Positions 22,767 through 32,672 of a DNA stretch of 63,397 nucleotides are shown here, piece by piece. The DNA lies in the IMG/VR virus record IMGVR_UViG_3300036790_000296, positions 1 through 63,397 of that record; one strand, 5' to 3'. A program made the translations under genes and the position numbers. Numbering within the stretch: the stretch's first letter is position 1; every line of letters begins with the position of its first letter. The stretch comes from a virus. Under the pieces are notes generated by a model. It made no database searches. It worked only from the letters and a program-made list of their open reading frames with translations, and had not been told where the DNA came from.

Positions 22767-23765
22767 ATGCCGATTACAGAGACAGTTGTTAACCAAACCC
22801 CATTGCCCCTTGCTCCCGTCGATGATAGTGTGCATATCCCGGAGTCGGTGAAGCGAGCAGCGGCACTTGCTGAAAGTTTTTACCCTAAAGCAGCAGAAGT
22901 TGCCCCCCCTGCCGCGCCCGTTACAGCCGAAGCGCCCGCCCCACCTGTAACGCCGCCCCAGTCTCCCCCCACTGAAGGTCAATGGGAACATCGCTATCTT
23001 TCGATGAAAGGGCGGTATGAGTCGTCCCAGCAGACGAATGGGGTGTTGCAGGAGCAGCTTCAAGAACTAGGAAATGAGTTAATTCGCACCCAACAGCTAC
23101 TTTCGCCTAATACACAAAGCAATTCCCCCCAGCCAACAGCCCCCCTCTTGACAGACGAGGACCGGTCAAATTACGGCCCGGACCTTCTAGATGTAGTGCA
23201 AAGGGCTGCTTTGGAGGCTGTTGCCCCCAAAATCAGCGCGCTGGAAGCTGAAAATGCCAAGTTACGCCAGTCTACTGTTAAGACCGATAGGCAACGAATT
23301 TATCAGTTTTTAGCGCAATCTTTGCCTAACTGGGAGGCCATAAACACCAGCCCACGGTTTTTGCAATGGCTGGCTTTACGAGATGTTTACTCTGGTGGTA
23401 TACGAAGTCAAATGTTGAAAACGGCATTCCAAGCGGCAGATGCCCCTCGGGTTCTTGCTTTCTTCAACGGCTTCCTAGCGGAGGAAGCAGCCACGGGTAA
23501 CGATAGCACAGGCTCGCAGCCACAGCCGCAGGAAACTGCGCCTCGTCAAGCAGCGGTCGCTCTGGAAACGCTAGCGGCTCCTGGTAGGGCAAGACCGGCA
23601 ACTGGAGACTCCCAGGTGCCCGTTGACAAGCCGACTTTCACACGCAAACAAATAGCTGACTTTTATATTGATGTGCGCAGGGGCGTTTATGCCGGGCGCG
23701 ATCAAGATAAGGCCAGAGACGAGCAACGAATTTTCGCCGCACAACGCGACGGACGAGTTAGATAA
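22767..23765 (+). CDS. Scaffolding protein (probable)
   Basis: 332 residues from ATG at 22767 (AGGAGG). Pro/Ala-rich N-terminus, central coiled coil (LQEQLQELGNELIRTQQLL, ISALEAENAKLRQS) and a basic C-terminal helix (YIDVRRGVYAGRDQDKARDEQR), the usual scaffold arrangement in which the C-terminus contacts the coat protein. It lies directly before the coat gene, separated by a hairpin. Confidence 0.75.
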   Translation: MPITETVVNQTPLPLAPVDDSVHIPESVKRAAALAESFYPKAAEVAPPAAPVTAEAPAPPVTPPQSPPTEGQWEHRYLSMKGRYESSQQTNGVLQEQLQELGNELIRTQQLLSPNTQSNSPQPTAPLLTDEDRSNYGPDLLDVVQRAALEAVAPKISALEAENAKLRQSTVKTDRQRIYQFLAQSLPNWEAINTSPRFLQWLALRDVYSGGIRSQMLKTAFQAADAPRVLAFFNGFLAEEAATGNDSTGSQPQPQETAPRQAAVALETLAAPGRARPATGDSQVPVDKPTFTRKQIADFYIDVRRGVYAGRDQDKARDEQRIFAAQRDGRVR

Positions 23766-23766
23766 C

Positions 23767-23781
23767 GGGGGCTTCGCCCCC
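23767..23781 (+). promoter_or_regulatory. Small G/C hairpin between scaffold and coat genes
   Basis: GGGGG-CTTCG-CCCCC, immediately after the scaffold stop. Likely an RNA processing or partial attenuation element that lets coat mRNA be regulated apart; no T run. Confidence 0.6.
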
Positions 23782-23797
23782 AACATAGGGGGTTTAG

Positions 23798-24808
23798 ATG
23801 CCTATTCCGACTTCAGGTTTTCCCGGCGCAACTGCTGGTTCCACGCCTGCAATTTATCCGGTTGGTAGTTCGGGTAACAGCCTGCAAGCTACTGGCTTTA
23901 TTCCGGAAATTTGGTCCGGGAAGCTGGTTGAAAAGTTTTACGCCAGCACGGTCCTTGCTGCTATCAGCAACACGGATTACGAGGGCGAAATCAAAAACAA
24001 GGGTGACCGGGTGAAAATCCGCACTAAGCCCACTATTACCATCCATAACTATGACTCGGACGGTTTGCTTGGCCTTGATCGGCCGACTGGCGGCACCGTT
24101 GAGTTGTATATCGGGAACGGCAAGTATTTCTCGCTGATCCTTGACGACGTTATGGAAATTCAGTCGGACCTGAATATTCTTTCGATGTGGTCCGACGACG
24201 CCGCGCAGCAGCTTAAGATTACGGTTGACCAGGACGTGCTTACGGGTCTGGTTGGCTCAATGGCTGCGCAGAACCAGGGCACCGCTGCGGGTGTTATCAC
24301 CGGTTCGCTTAATCTAGGCGTTCAGGGTACACCGCTCACTGTTGTGGGTCGTAACCCGGGTGCGGGCCAAGTTGAGCTTTTGGACGTGCTAATGCGCATG
24401 GGCCAAGTGCTGGACGAGCAGAATATCCCGGAAGTTGGCCGGTGGGTCGTCATGCCCGCGTGGGCCGGGCGTCAGATTAAGCAGTCTGAGCTTCGGCAAG
24501 CCTATTTGTCGGGCGACAGTGTGTCTATGTTGCGTAATGGGCGTCTTGGGATGATAGACCGGTTTACGATCTATATTTCCAACTTGCTTCCGAATAACAG
24601 TTCGGATAGCGCCCAATTCAATTCTGGCGAATGGCCGATCTTTGCGGGCCATGCGCATGGTCTGACTTTTGCGAGCCAGATTAGCAAGGTTGAGACGCTT
24701 CGTTCCGAGCTTACCTTCGGCCAAATCCTTCGTGGTCTTCAGGTTTACGGATACCAGGTGGTTGACGGCAAGGCGCTTGTGCAGGCTCAAGTCACGCCTG
24801 GCTCCTAA
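23798..24808 (+). CDS. Major capsid (coat) protein
   Basis: 336 residues. Pattern of coat proteins of short-tailed phages: FIPEIWSGKLVEKFYASTVLAAISN near residue 30, DYEGEIKNKGDRVKIR, then the long central beta region, and a C-terminal segment ending LRGLQVYGYQVVDGKALVQAQV. HK97-type fold expected. It sits between scaffold and a good terminator, so it can be made in excess. Codon use is more GC-ended than in the early genes, as expected for the most abundant protein. Confidence 0.88.
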   Translation: MPIPTSGFPGATAGSTPAIYPVGSSGNSLQATGFIPEIWSGKLVEKFYASTVLAAISNTDYEGEIKNKGDRVKIRTKPTITIHNYDSDGLLGLDRPTGGTVELYIGNGKYFSLILDDVMEIQSDLNILSMWSDDAAQQLKITVDQDVLTGLVGSMAAQNQGTAAGVITGSLNLGVQGTPLTVVGRNPGAGQVELLDVLMRMGQVLDEQNIPEVGRWVVMPAWAGRQIKQSELRQAYLSGDSVSMLRNGRLGMIDRFTIYISNLLPNNSSDSAQFNSGEWPIFAGHAHGLTFASQISKVETLRSELTFGQILRGLQVYGYQVVDGKALVQAQVTPGS

Positions 24809-24843
24809 TCAGGCGAAAACCTGATCTAGCGAACAAGAAAACA

Positions 24844-24877
24844 GACCCGAGTGGGGCGTATCCCTCCCGGGTTTTTA
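24844..24877 (+). terminator. Intrinsic terminator after the coat gene
   Basis: Stem ACCCG/CGGGT with an inner GGG/CCC extension, followed by a run of five T (24872..24876). 36 bp after the coat stop. Confidence 0.75.
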
Positions 24878-24934
24878 TTATCCAGTCCTTAATGCCTATC
24901 CAGTAGTTTTTGCGGAGCACCTTTAGGGGTTTCC

Positions 24935-25336
24935 ATGTCCGAACGCTTGTCCACAGTTCAAGATTACATTACCGATGTGCGAACAATGCTGTTGGACACG
25001 CTTGCACCGTATCGGTATACGGACATAGAATTGATTGCAGGGTTTAACACGGCGCTTCTTGAAGGACGCCGTTTGCGGCCAGATTTATTTGTTTACCGTC
25101 ACGGTAACCGCGTCCCATATTTTACCGCAGTGAGCGGTGAAGAAGTGCCTATGGAGCCGCAATTTCGGCTGGCTTTTGTGTACGGCATTGGCGCGCATGC
25201 GCTAGCACGCGATGACGAAGACGTACAAGACGAACGCGCAAACGCCTTTATGAGTATCTTTCACGATCTTCTTGTGGGTATTAGGCCATCCCCGCTTAAA
25301 GGTGGTACTCCTGGACCGGGGAGTGCGCAGAAATGA
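24935..25336 (+). CDS. Head-tail adaptor-like protein (DUF6682 type)
   Basis: 133 residues. N-terminal helices VQDYITDVRTMLLDTLAPYRYTD and IELIAGFNTALLEGRRLRPDL recall the adaptor-type family DUF6682 found after coat genes. Expected to dock below the portal as a ring. Ends four bases into the next gene (ATGA). Confidence 0.7.
   Translation: MSERLSTVQDYITDVRTMLLDTLAPYRYTDIELIAGFNTALLEGRRLRPDLFVYRHGNRVPYFTAVSGEEVPMEPQFRLAFVYGIGAHALARDDEDVQDERANAFMSIFHDLLVGIRPSPLKGGTPGPGSAQK
25093..25107. repeat. Dispersed palindrome TTACCG-TCA-CGGTAA
   Basis: Exact copy, 3-nt spacer, in the adaptor gene (Tyr-Arg-His-Gly-Asn codons). Confidence 0.9.
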
Positions 25337-25971
25337 CCCTTAGACGGGATGATTTCGACAGGCTTATGAACCAGGCGCGGGTTAAGCTACCCGGTAGTTC
25401 CGATGCTGGGATCAAAGGGGAACTATTTGATGTTCTTACGGAGTTCTTTGATAGTTCAAGTTCGTGGCTGGAGCAGCTTACTATTCCTATCCTTGCTGGT
25501 ACTACAAATTATTCTTTGGTGCCTGCTAAAGGCGGCCAGATTATACGACTTGTGGGCGTATTCGACCCAAATCAAGTGGCGCAGCCTGCGTTTATGGCGG
25601 ATTTTAGCACGCTCCAGCTTATAAACCCCCCCAATCTGCCGCAGAATTATACTGTTACGGTAGTGAAAAATGTTGTTTTGCCGACTAGTCGCGATGCTAT
25701 ACCCGATGCCCCCGAATGGGTTTTGCGTGTTTACGAGCGCTATATTCTTGCCGGGTTACTCGGTGCGATGATGGGGCAGATGGCTAAATCGTATTCCAAC
25801 CCGCAACAGAGTTTGTATAATTTAAAGCGCTTTAGGGATGGTATGGCGATGGCTCGCGTTGCCACTATTCGGCAAAACACTGTAGGCGCGCAAGCGTGGT
25901 CGTTCCCCCGCCAGTATAGGTCAGGCGGCCAGCGCGGCGGCGTTTCAATCGGCAACCCTACGGAGTTCTAA
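25333..25971 (+). CDS. Second head-tail adaptor / tail-gatekeeper-like protein
   Basis: 212 residues. Helix at the N-terminus, a beta sandwich (LTIPILAGTTNYSLVPAKG, IIRLVGVFD), then two long helices (VLRVYERYILAGLLGAMMGQMA and YNLKRFRDGMAMARVAT) as in gatekeeper proteins that link adaptor and nozzle in short-tailed phages. Ends in a Gly/Arg-rich tail. Coupled to the previous gene. Confidence 0.65.
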   Translation: MTLRRDDFDRLMNQARVKLPGSSDAGIKGELFDVLTEFFDSSSSWLEQLTIPILAGTTNYSLVPAKGGQIIRLVGVFDPNQVAQPAFMADFSTLQLINPPNLPQNYTVTVVKNVVLPTSRDAIPDAPEWVLRVYERYILAGLLGAMMGQMAKSYSNPQQSLYNLKRFRDGMAMARVATIRQNTVGAQAWSFPRQYRSGGQRGGVSIGNPTEF

Positions 25972-25990
25972 GGTGTGGAGTAATTAAAAG

Positions 25991-26371
25991 ATGTACGGAC
26001 CTGGGCCACAAACAAGTGCTTATGTGGATATTGCAACTTCCACCAATGTAACGTGGGAGGACGCATTTCAATTCGGCACGCCGGGTGACACATCATGGTC
26101 GTTTAACGGGCAGAACTTTAGACTGGATATTAAGGGCAACAAAATACAAACGAGCCCGCTTCTTTCGATTTCGTCCGGTGCGGGTCAAATAGTGGTGGAT
26201 GATCCGGTTCAGCGCGTTTTGCATACTCTTGTGCCGGAAACGGTGATAGGAATTCTAGTGCCTGGAGAATATGAGTATGATTTAATCATGTTCGATAATT
26301 TATCTCCACCCACTCGTATAGCGCTTATGCATGGAAAATTTCGACTCCAAGAAGGTATAACGGGGGGCTAA
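25991..26371 (+). CDS. Beta-rich tail or fibre-associated protein
   Basis: 126 residues. Mostly beta strands ([35 protein letters not shown]), two-part sandwich in appearance. Directly precedes the collagen-like fibre gene, so it may anchor or cap that fibre. Family not recognised. Confidence 0.65.
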   Translation: MYGPGPQTSAYVDIATSTNVTWEDAFQFGTPGDTSWSFNGQNFRLDIKGNKIQTSPLLSISSGAGQIVVDDPVQRVLHTLVPETVIGILVPGEYEYDLIMFDNLSPPTRIALMHGKFRLQEGITGG

Positions 26372-26372
26372 T

Positions 26373-27326
26373 ATGGCTGTTGAAGTTCAAGGCCCCGCAT
26401 TAGTAATGGCACAACCGGTTGTTGTGTCAAATGGATTTACAGGCCCTACTGGTCCAAGCGGCGGCCCTACTGGTCCAACCGGGATTGTTGGCAGCGTAGG
26501 CGTAACCGGTCCTCTAGGTCTTACTGGTCCAACGGGGTCAATTGGTACTATTGGACGAACTGGGCCTACTGGAATAACCGGCGCAATTGGGCCTCCAGGA
26601 AATTCAATCACTGGCCCTACGGGCCAACAAGGTGCAACTGGTTCGCTTACTGGACCTACTGGAGTTACCGGGCCTGATGGAGCCGCTGCCAATACAGGGT
26701 CAACAGGGCCAGCGGGTCCACTTGGAACGGGTCCTACGGGTCCGGCTGGTGTTGCTTCTAGCACCGGGGCAACTGGGTCTACCGGCTATACAGGCCCTAC
26801 TGGTCCTACGGGAATAACCGGCCCTACGGGTGCACAGGGGCAATCTACAAATACTGGCGCAACCGGCCCCCAAGGTATTGCCGGGGTTGCCGCGAATACT
26901 GGCGCAACTGGATATACTGGACCTACTGGCACTGTTGGCACAACTGGACCTACTGGCACAGCGGGTAGCACAGGTGTAACAGGAGCAACAGGGTTTCTGT
27001 CTGTAAACGCGGGTGTTTCTACTAAATCGGGTAATTACACACTTGTTCTTTCTGATGCTAACACGATAATAAATATGGCGGCCCCAGCACCTGGGGGGAG
27101 TAGTACGCTAACTATTCCGGCTAATGTCACAGTTCCTTTTACGCCAGGAACGTATATACTGTTGCAGTGCACCAATAACGGTAGTGGTGGAACTGTGGTA
27201 TTGGTTGAGACTGCGGGCGTTTCTTTGTATGGTTGGAGAAACTCGTCCAATATGGCAGCCGGTGCTGGGCAAATAGGTGGCCTTCTATTGTTGTATGTTG
27301 GGTCTAATATATGGTTCGCATCATAA
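26373..27326 (+). CDS. Collagen-like fibre protein 4 with beta head
   Basis: 317 residues. N-terminal 20 residues of unique sequence, about 185 residues of Gly-X-Y (GPTGPTG, GATGSTG), then a C-terminal domain of about 110 residues ([33 protein letters not shown], ending [14 protein letters not shown]) that resembles phage fibre head domains. Likely a trimeric tail or head fibre. Confidence 0.85.
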   Translation: MAVEVQGPALVMAQPVVVSNGFTGPTGPSGGPTGPTGIVGSVGVTGPLGLTGPTGSIGTIGRTGPTGITGAIGPPGNSITGPTGQQGATGSLTGPTGVTGPDGAAANTGSTGPAGPLGTGPTGPAGVASSTGATGSTGYTGPTGPTGITGPTGAQGQSTNTGATGPQGIAGVAANTGATGYTGPTGTVGTTGPTGTAGSTGVTGATGFLSVNAGVSTKSGNYTLVLSDANTIINMAAPAPGGSSTLTIPANVTVPFTPGTYILLQCTNNGSGGTVVLVETAGVSLYGWRNSSNMAAGAGQIGGLLLLYVGSNIWFAS

Positions 27327-27342
27327 GGATAGGGGTATCTGT

Positions 27343-27483
27343 ATGGAGTTTTCAGTGCCCAAGAAACTGGACGAATTTGATGTTCCTATTACAACCATGC
27401 GCACTCAAATTGTGCCGCCTGTGGATAAGATTGAGCGGTTGAGCGATAATGAAATAGCTGTGCGCCCCACAAAAAGAGACTGA
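27343..27483 (+). CDS. Small hypothetical fibre-region protein
   Basis: 46 residues from ATG at 27343. Acidic/basic mixed (KKLDEFDVPITTMRTQIV), with no clear ribosome site except GGGG 10 nt upstream. It sits between two collagen-like fibre genes with tight spacing, suggesting a linker or assembly peptide. Confidence 0.6.
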   Translation: MEFSVPKKLDEFDVPITTMRTQIVPPVDKIERLSDNEIAVRPTKRD

Positions 27484-27497
27484 TAGGGGAACCTTAG

Positions 27498-28865
27498 ATG
27501 CTGCTGGGGAGGGTTTTACAAAACGTTGGCGACAGTATTCAGCATACTGTTGACTACAGCGAATGGTTGGAGAAAGGGGAGGTTCTTCAGTCAGTTTCGT
27601 ATACTGTAGACTATGGCACCGCAACTGTTTCTAACGGTATATACTCACTCGATTTGAAAAAAGCCAAGTTTCTTTTGAATGGTGGAACGCTAGATGACCA
27701 GTTTAACATTATTGTTACTGCTATTACGTCATTTGGGCAAACACGCATCGACACTATTGGGGTAGCAGTTGAAACGAATGGTGGCCCTGTATTTCAATCT
27801 TCTAATCAGTCTCTCATGCTTTCTATTATGGGAGCTACTGGCGTTACTGGCAGCACTGGCGCAACTGGCCCATTTGGATCAGGGTCTACAGGTTCTACGG
27901 GGGTAACTGGCCCTGTCGGCATAACTGGGCCTACTGGAATAACCGGTCCTACTGGCGTAACTGGTGCTCAAGGTATTCAGGGTGTAACCGGTCCTACTGG
28001 CGTAACTGGTGCCCAAGGGACGGCAGGGAGTGCCACAAATACAGGTGCAACTGGCCCTACCGGTTCTACTGGTGTGGCGGGGATTGCATCTAATACCGGT
28101 GCAACCGGTCCAACTGGTGTTGCAGGTGCAGGTGGCGCGATTGGCGCAACCGGTCCTACTGGTGCAGCAGGTGGCGGCGGTGCGATTGGCGCAACCGGTC
28201 CTACTGGTGTTGCAGGTGCAGGTGGCGCGATTGGCGCAACCGGTCCTACTGGTGTTGCAGGTGTAGGTGGCGCGATTGGCGCAACCGGCCCTACAGGTGC
28301 TGTGGGTAGCGGCGGCGCGGTAGGTGCAACCGGGGCAACCGGACATACGGGGGCTACTGGCGCAACCGGAGCTACCGGTGCAGCAGGTGCTGCTAGTACG
28401 GTAACTGGACCAACAGGTAGCGGCGGCGCTGGCGGTGCCACTGGCCCAACTGGATCGTCTGCTTCTATAACTGGGGGGACTGGAGCAACAGCTACGGGTA
28501 ACTCACTTAGCGTTCAATCGCCCGCGCTTCTTAGGTATATATCCAGTACCCTTTTGGTTGGGTACACGTTTACACCATATAACGGGGGGACAGTTTCCTC
28601 TGGAACATACACGCCCGCCGCCGCAAACGGCAATTATCAATATTACACAAATAATGGCGCGCACACTTTGGCCAATCCTACGGCTGATTGCGCTATAGAT
28701 ATTTTGGTTACAAACGGGGCGAGCGCCGGAACTATCACCTTTTCTACTTTTACAGTTGGGTCTAATACGGGCGATACGCTTACGACAACAAACACGAATG
28801 TCTTTATTATTTCTATTCGTAGAATAAATGGCGTTTCCACGTATGTTGTAAAAGCGCTCCAATGA
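27498..28865 (+). CDS. Collagen-like fibre protein 5 with N-terminal beta module
   Basis: 455 residues. Residues 1-110 are a beta module ([35 protein letters not shown]) that recurs alone as gene 30576..30860. Residues about 112-335 are Gly-X-Y including five near-identical 15-residue units ([15 protein letters not shown]). Residues 340-455 form a C-terminal head. Probably a receptor fibre. Confidence 0.85.
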   Translation: MLLGRVLQNVGDSIQHTVDYSEWLEKGEVLQSVSYTVDYGTATVSNGIYSLDLKKAKFLLNGGTLDDQFNIIVTAITSFGQTRIDTIGVAVETNGGPVFQSSNQSLMLSIMGATGVTGSTGATGPFGSGSTGSTGVTGPVGITGPTGITGPTGVTGAQGIQGVTGPTGVTGAQGTAGSATNTGATGPTGSTGVAGIASNTGATGPTGVAGAGGAIGATGPTGAAGGGGAIGATGPTGVAGAGGAIGATGPTGVAGVGGAIGATGPTGAVGSGGAVGATGATGHTGATGATGATGAAGAASTVTGPTGSGGAGGATGPTGSSASITGGTGATATGNSLSVQSPALLRYISSTLLVGYTFTPYNGGTVSSGTYTPAAANGNYQYYTNNGAHTLANPTADCAIDILVTNGASAGTITFSTFTVGSNTGDTLTTTNTNVFIISIRRINGVSTYVVKALQ

Positions 28866-30574
28866 CGCAAATATTTATCACGGCGACAGGAGCCGGTAAG
28901 TGGATTGTCCCATCCAATTGGAATAATTCATCCAACTCTATTGAGATTTTAGCAGGCGGTGGCGGTGGTTCTACTACGGGTGCTGGTGGTGGCAGTTCTT
29001 ATGCTAAAGCGACAAATGTAACGCTTGCACCTGGTGCGCCTATAAGTTTCAATGTGGGTGCTACCGCCACAGATAGTTGGTTTAATGGTTCCGCCGTTAG
29101 CGGTTCTACTTGTGGCGCGAAAGCCGGGGTAAACGGGTCAGCGGGAACTGGCGGCGCAGGTGGTGCCGCTTCCGGGTGTGTTGGCGGCGCAGGCGGCGGC
29201 ACAACTAACCCCGGTGCCCCATACGCATATAACGGTGGTGGCGGCGGCAATGTTTCGACGGATGGCGGCGGCGGCGGCGGTGCTGCAGGTCCGAATGGTG
29301 TAGGCGCAGCAGGGGTAAACGGTAGCGTTGGGGGCGGCGGCGCAGGTGGCACAGCCGATAATGGCTTTGGCGGTACAGGCGGCTCGGGTGGCGCGGCTGG
29401 TGGAAATGGCACTGAATGGACTACTTCTGGAAATAACGGTGGCGCGGCTGGTTCTGGCGGCGGCGGCTCGGGTGGTTTTACATCTGGCGCTGGTAATGGC
29501 GGTTTGTATGGTGGCGGTGGCGGTGGTGTTACAGCAGGTTCGGCTGCGGGCGCTCAAGGTATTATAGTTATCACCTATTCGCCAATATCCCCCACGGCAA
29601 TTTATTATCTAACTGCGGGTTCTGTTTTTCCAATTCCGTCCGATTGGAATGCTGCAAATAACAAAATTGAAGGGCTTGGCGGCGGCGGCCAGGGCGGCGG
29701 TGCAACAAGTGCTTCATCGCGTGGCGGCGGCGGCGGCGGCGGTGCTGAATATAGAAAAGCTACGGATGTATCTTTTACGCCTGGTCAACAAATTGCTTAC
29801 GCAATCGGGGCTGGTGGTTCAACGTCCGGCGCTGCTGCAAATGGGCAAGCGGGCGGTAACACCGCTTTTAATACGAATACTATTATAGCGGTTGGCGGTA
29901 GCGGCGGCGGCGATCTAGGGGCATCGGGCGCAGGTGGCACCGGAGGTACAGGAGCTATTGGTTTTGCAGGCGGCGCAGGTGGCATAGCCACCGGAAGTAG
30001 CACTACTAATGGTGGCGGTGGCGGTGGCGGTGCAGGTGGCTTTACAGGTATAGGAAACGCAGGCGGCGCCAACCCCGGTGCAAACGGCGGTGGCGGTGGC
30101 GGTGGCGGCGCAAATGCTGGAAGTTCAACTGCTGGTTCTAATTCGTCTGGCGTTAACCCGAGCGCGGGCGGCGCAGGCGGTACTGGTACATCTGGAACAG
30201 CGGGTGGCGCAGGTGGTACGACGGGAGGTACAGCCGCGCAGAGTGGGTCCAATGGCTCAGGTGGCGGCGGTGCAGTCTTTTCAACTACGGTTTCTGCTTC
30301 TGTAGGCGGCCCCGGCGGTGCAGGAATTGATTGGACTTCATCTGGTAATGACGGTGGAGCAGCGGGTTCTGGTGGCGGAGGCGGTGGCGGTGGCCATGGT
30401 TCCAATGGTGCTACGGCGGGCGGTGCCGCAGCGTTGTACGGTGCTGGCGGGGGCGGTGGTGGCGAAGGTGGCGGCGCGCAATCTGCTGGCGGTGTGGGGG
30501 CACAAGGTATTATAGTGGTCACCTATTCTTTTGTGCCTATAACTGGCTTTAATATGCCGATGTTAGGAATGTAA
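28862..30574 (+). CDS. Glycine-rich fibre tip / adhesin
   Basis: 570 residues, about two fifths Gly. Two similar modules: residues 1-240 and 245-570, each starting with a short domain ([32 protein letters not shown]), then [12 protein letters not shown] / [14 protein letters not shown], then GG-rich strings. Pattern fits polyglycine-II-type tips of phage adhesins, where loops between glycine helices bind receptors. ATGA overlap with the fibre gene supports a shared complex. Confidence 0.75.
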   Translation: MTQIFITATGAGKWIVPSNWNNSSNSIEILAGGGGGSTTGAGGGSSYAKATNVTLAPGAPISFNVGATATDSWFNGSAVSGSTCGAKAGVNGSAGTGGAGGAASGCVGGAGGGTTNPGAPYAYNGGGGGNVSTDGGGGGGAAGPNGVGAAGVNGSVGGGGAGGTADNGFGGTGGSGGAAGGNGTEWTTSGNNGGAAGSGGGGSGGFTSGAGNGGLYGGGGGGVTAGSAAGAQGIIVITYSPISPTAIYYLTAGSVFPIPSDWNAANNKIEGLGGGGQGGGATSASSRGGGGGGGAEYRKATDVSFTPGQQIAYAIGAGGSTSGAAANGQAGGNTAFNTNTIIAVGGSGGGDLGASGAGGTGGTGAIGFAGGAGGIATGSSTTNGGGGGGGAGGFTGIGNAGGANPGANGGGGGGGGANAGSSTAGSNSSGVNPSAGGAGGTGTSGTAGGAGGTTGGTAAQSGSNGSGGGGAVFSTTVSASVGGPGGAGIDWTSSGNDGGAAGSGGGGGGGGHGSNGATAGGAAALYGAGGGGGGEGGGAQSAGGVGAQGIIVVTYSFVPITGFNMPMLGM

Positions 30575-30575
30575 A

Positions 30576-30860
30576 ATGCTGTTATCAACGCGAAATATCA
30601 CACTTGGCGATACACGTCGATATGTGGTTGATTATCGCGATTTTTTGGATAAAGGGGTAAAGCTTGCTACCGTGGCGGTAACAACCAATGGCCCTACGTC
30701 CACGGTTCAAAACGCGTCCATATCCGAAGACGAAACGGAAGTGTATTTTTATGCTACGGCAGGTGTGCTTAACGAAGTTTTCACTGTCAACCTTCAGGTT
30801 ACAGATACCAATCTTGAGACAGTGAACGACACCCTCGATTTCACTGTTGTGGCCCCATAA
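30576..30860 (+). CDS. Stand-alone copy of the fibre N-terminal module
   Basis: 94 residues. Parallel to residues 1-110 of the fibre 27498..28865: MLLSTRNITLGDTRRYVVDY, DFLDKGVKLATVAV, and TAGVLNEVFTVNLQVTD match [26 protein letters not shown] and [13 protein letters not shown]. It probably binds the same virion site and may cap or seat a fibre. One-mismatch TTACCG palindrome inside. Confidence 0.7.
   Translation: MLLSTRNITLGDTRRYVVDYRDFLDKGVKLATVAVTTNGPTSTVQNASISEDETEVYFYATAGVLNEVFTVNLQVTDTNLETVNDTLDFTVVAP
30667..30681. repeat. TTACCG palindrome, one mismatch (CTACCG-TGG-CGGTAA)
   Basis: 3-nt spacer, in gene 30576..30860. Confidence 0.6.
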
Positions 30861-30873
30861 ACAGGAGTTCAAA

Positions 30874-31023
30874 ATGTCTATTATGCAAGAAATCGAGTAT
30901 GAGTTGAAGGTTCTTTTGGCCGAAATTGATGCCTTGTTTCATAAGGCTAAAGTTGCGGCGGTTAAAGATGCCAGCGTAACTGGTGCTACCGGTGTTTCAG
31001 GCGCAACTGGCCCCAAAGCCTAG
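30874..31023 (+). CDS. Small helical protein with short Gly-X-Y tail
   Basis: 49 residues. AGGAG 6 nt before ATG. A helix of about 33 residues (IEYELKVLLAEIDALFHKAK) followed by VTGATGVSGATGPK, a few collagen-like triplets. Looks like a miniature trimerising fibre piece or a truncated member of the collagen-like set. Confidence 0.6.
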   Translation: MSIMQEIEYELKVLLAEIDALFHKAKVAAVKDASVTGATGVSGATGPKA

Positions 31024-31035
31024 TATGGAGTTTTC

Positions 31036-31284
31036 ATGGCAGCCCCCGCGCCTGAAACACCGGTAGCGAGCTTCCTAGACCGAAACGCTACCCCCGAATG
31101 GAGGCAAGCGCATAAACTGTGGAGCGTGCAGCTATCTGTATTTTGGGCAGTTGTGGGTGGTTTATGGGTGGCTGTTCCGGTGTTTCAAGGTATGGTGACT
31201 CCCTTTGTGTTCGTTTGTCTGTGTGTCGGTATGTCGCTTTTGATCCTGTTTGCGCGTCTTACTAATCAGCCGGGTTTACCATAA
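31036..31284 (+). CDS. Holin (probable)
   Basis: 82 residues, two membrane segments (about 28-48 LSVFWAVVGGLWVAVPVF and 52-73 VTPFVFVCLCVGMSLLILFA) after a hydrophilic N-terminus TPEWRQAHKLWSVQ, and a short tail. This wording fits class II phage holins next to endolysins. It makes inner-membrane lesions that time lysis. Stop and the endolysin start share one base. Confidence 0.75.
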   Translation: MAAPAPETPVASFLDRNATPEWRQAHKLWSVQLSVFWAVVGGLWVAVPVFQGMVTPFVFVCLCVGMSLLILFARLTNQPGLP

Positions 31285-31787
31285 TGAGCGATACGCCAAG
31301 CCCTGCTATACAAAAACGCTCTTTTGTAAACCGCGCCATCCGCCAACCTGCGGGTTGGGTTGGGATCGCGGTGACAATTATATGTGGGTTCGAAGGGCTT
31401 TACACGTACGCCTATCGTGACGTGGTGGGGGTGAAAACAATATGCTATGGCGCTACGGCTGCCGATCATGTTGATTTCAACCGAAAATACACCAAAGAGG
31501 AATGTCAGGCGCTACTTGCGAAAGACCTGCAAAAATATGAAGACTCAGTAGAAAAATGCGTACACGTTGCCATGCCGCCACACCGTCATGCTGCGATTGT
31601 GAGTTTCACGTATAATGTGGGCGGCGGTGCCCTCTGCAAGTCTAGCGTAGCGCGCGAGTTGAACGCCGGGCATGTTCAAGCCGGATGTAACGATTTAATG
31701 CTATATAATCGTGCAGGCGGGAGGGTCATAAAAGGGCTTACTACCCGCCGTGCCGCCGAGCGAAAGTTGTGTCTAAGAAACGACTAA
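31284..31787 (+). CDS. Endolysin, GH24 lysozyme with SAR-type N-terminus
   Basis: 167 residues. Signal-anchor-release-like hydrophobic stretch (GWVGIAVTIICGF) leads straight into the catalytic Glu of FEGLYTYAYRD; the GVKTICYGAT segment gives the Asp/Thr partners and a Cys that can regulate SAR lysozymes. Typical GH24 length. Cleaves peptidoglycan beta-1,4 bonds after release from the membrane. Followed by likely spanin genes. Confidence 0.88.
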   Translation: MSDTPSPAIQKRSFVNRAIRQPAGWVGIAVTIICGFEGLYTYAYRDVVGVKTICYGATAADHVDFNRKYTKEECQALLAKDLQKYEDSVEKCVHVAMPPHRHAAIVSFTYNVGGGALCKSSVARELNAGHVQAGCNDLMLYNRAGGRVIKGLTTRRAAERKLCLRND

Positions 31788-31805
31788 AAAGGGGTATTTT
31801 TCGCC

Positions 31806-32117
31806 ATGACATTTTTAGTGGAGCATGCGTTTGCGGGTATATGGTCCCTGGTGTGGCAGTGGGGGATTGGCATAGGGCTTATTATCCTGTGTTTCGCTGG
31901 TGCATGGTTTCTTCCTTTGTGGCGGAAGGATTTTATTTATGCTGCCGCGCTAGTGTTTGTGGCGCTTTTTTTCATGGGGGTTGGTATAAACCAGTGGAAA
32001 AAGCACGTCGTAGCCCAGCAAGAAGCGCTTGACACGCAGGTGAATAAAGTGGTAAATGGCACCACTACGGAGAAGTCTAAAGCTGCTAAGGACCGCTACG
32101 ATAACAAGAATTATTAA
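31806..32117 (+). CDS. Lysis-associated membrane protein (i-spanin candidate)
   Basis: 103 residues with hydrophobic segments at about 18-38 and 45-62, then a hydrophilic helical tail (VVAQQEALDTQVNKVVNG) rich in charged residues. Position between endolysin and a lipoprotein gene fits an inner-membrane spanin, though classical i-spanins have one span and a longer periplasmic coil. Could instead be an antiholin. Confidence 0.55.
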   Translation: MTFLVEHAFAGIWSLVWQWGIGIGLIILCFAGAWFLPLWRKDFIYAAALVFVALFFMGVGINQWKKHVVAQQEALDTQVNKVVNGTTTEKSKAAKDRYDNKNY

Positions 32118-32130
32118 GAGGGTTACCCAT

Positions 32131-32358
32131 ATGAAGTTCATCATCCCCATCTGTCTTGCTCTCCCGCTTGCTGGCTGCCTTACTGATGGCACGCTACCAT
32201 CCAGTACCTTACAGCCAATTTGCGAGGCGCTAATTGGGCCGATCCGGTACAACACGTATTCTAAGGAGAGTAAGCGGTACGCCGCAGCCGTGCTGGCGAT
32301 GGACTTGAAAACCCGAAACCAGGTGGGGCAACGCCTGCATTGCCCACAATACAGGTAA
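32131..32358 (+). CDS. Small outer-membrane lipoprotein (o-spanin candidate)
   Basis: 75 residues from ATG at 32131 (GAGG site). Signal peptide with lipobox LAGC (Cys 16), leaving about 60 residues of mature protein. Follows the membrane protein 31806, the usual i-spanin/o-spanin order. Mature part is not Pro-rich as many o-spanins are, so the role is probable rather than sure. Confidence 0.65.
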   Translation: MKFIIPICLALPLAGCLTDGTLPSSTLQPICEALIGPIRYNTYSKESKRYAAAVLAMDLKTRNQVGQRLHCPQYR

Positions 32359-32392
32359 CCCTCAAGAGGCTAACGAGGTTAAAGAGGCTAAG

Positions 32393-32566
32393 ATGGCAAA
32401 GAAATTCAATCCAGGTGGTCATAAAGGCAAGTTGCACCGTGAACTAGGTGTACCGGTTGATAAGCCCATAGGAAAAAGCCGTATTGCGGCTGCCACGCGC
32501 TCCAGCAACCCCGAAATTGCCCGGGACGCTAAACGCGCTGTTACCATGGGTAAGTGGAAGCATTAG
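32393..32566 (+). CDS. Small basic phage protein
   Basis: 57 residues beginning MAKKFNPGGHKGKLHRELGV and ending TMGKWKH. This wording is common to a small conserved phage protein of unknown role found near lysis and internal virion genes. Very basic; may coat nucleic acid or be packaged. Good GAGG site upstream. Confidence 0.75.
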   Translation: MAKKFNPGGHKGKLHRELGVPVDKPIGKSRIAAATRSSNPEIARDAKRAVTMGKWKH

Positions 32567-32672
32567 CAGTTAACGATGCCTAAAGAACCGTCTAGTAGGG
32601 TAAGACCGAAAAAGACTGGTACGCGCCAAGCGTTTATTGGTTCAACAAACCCACGATTTGCAGGAGACACGA

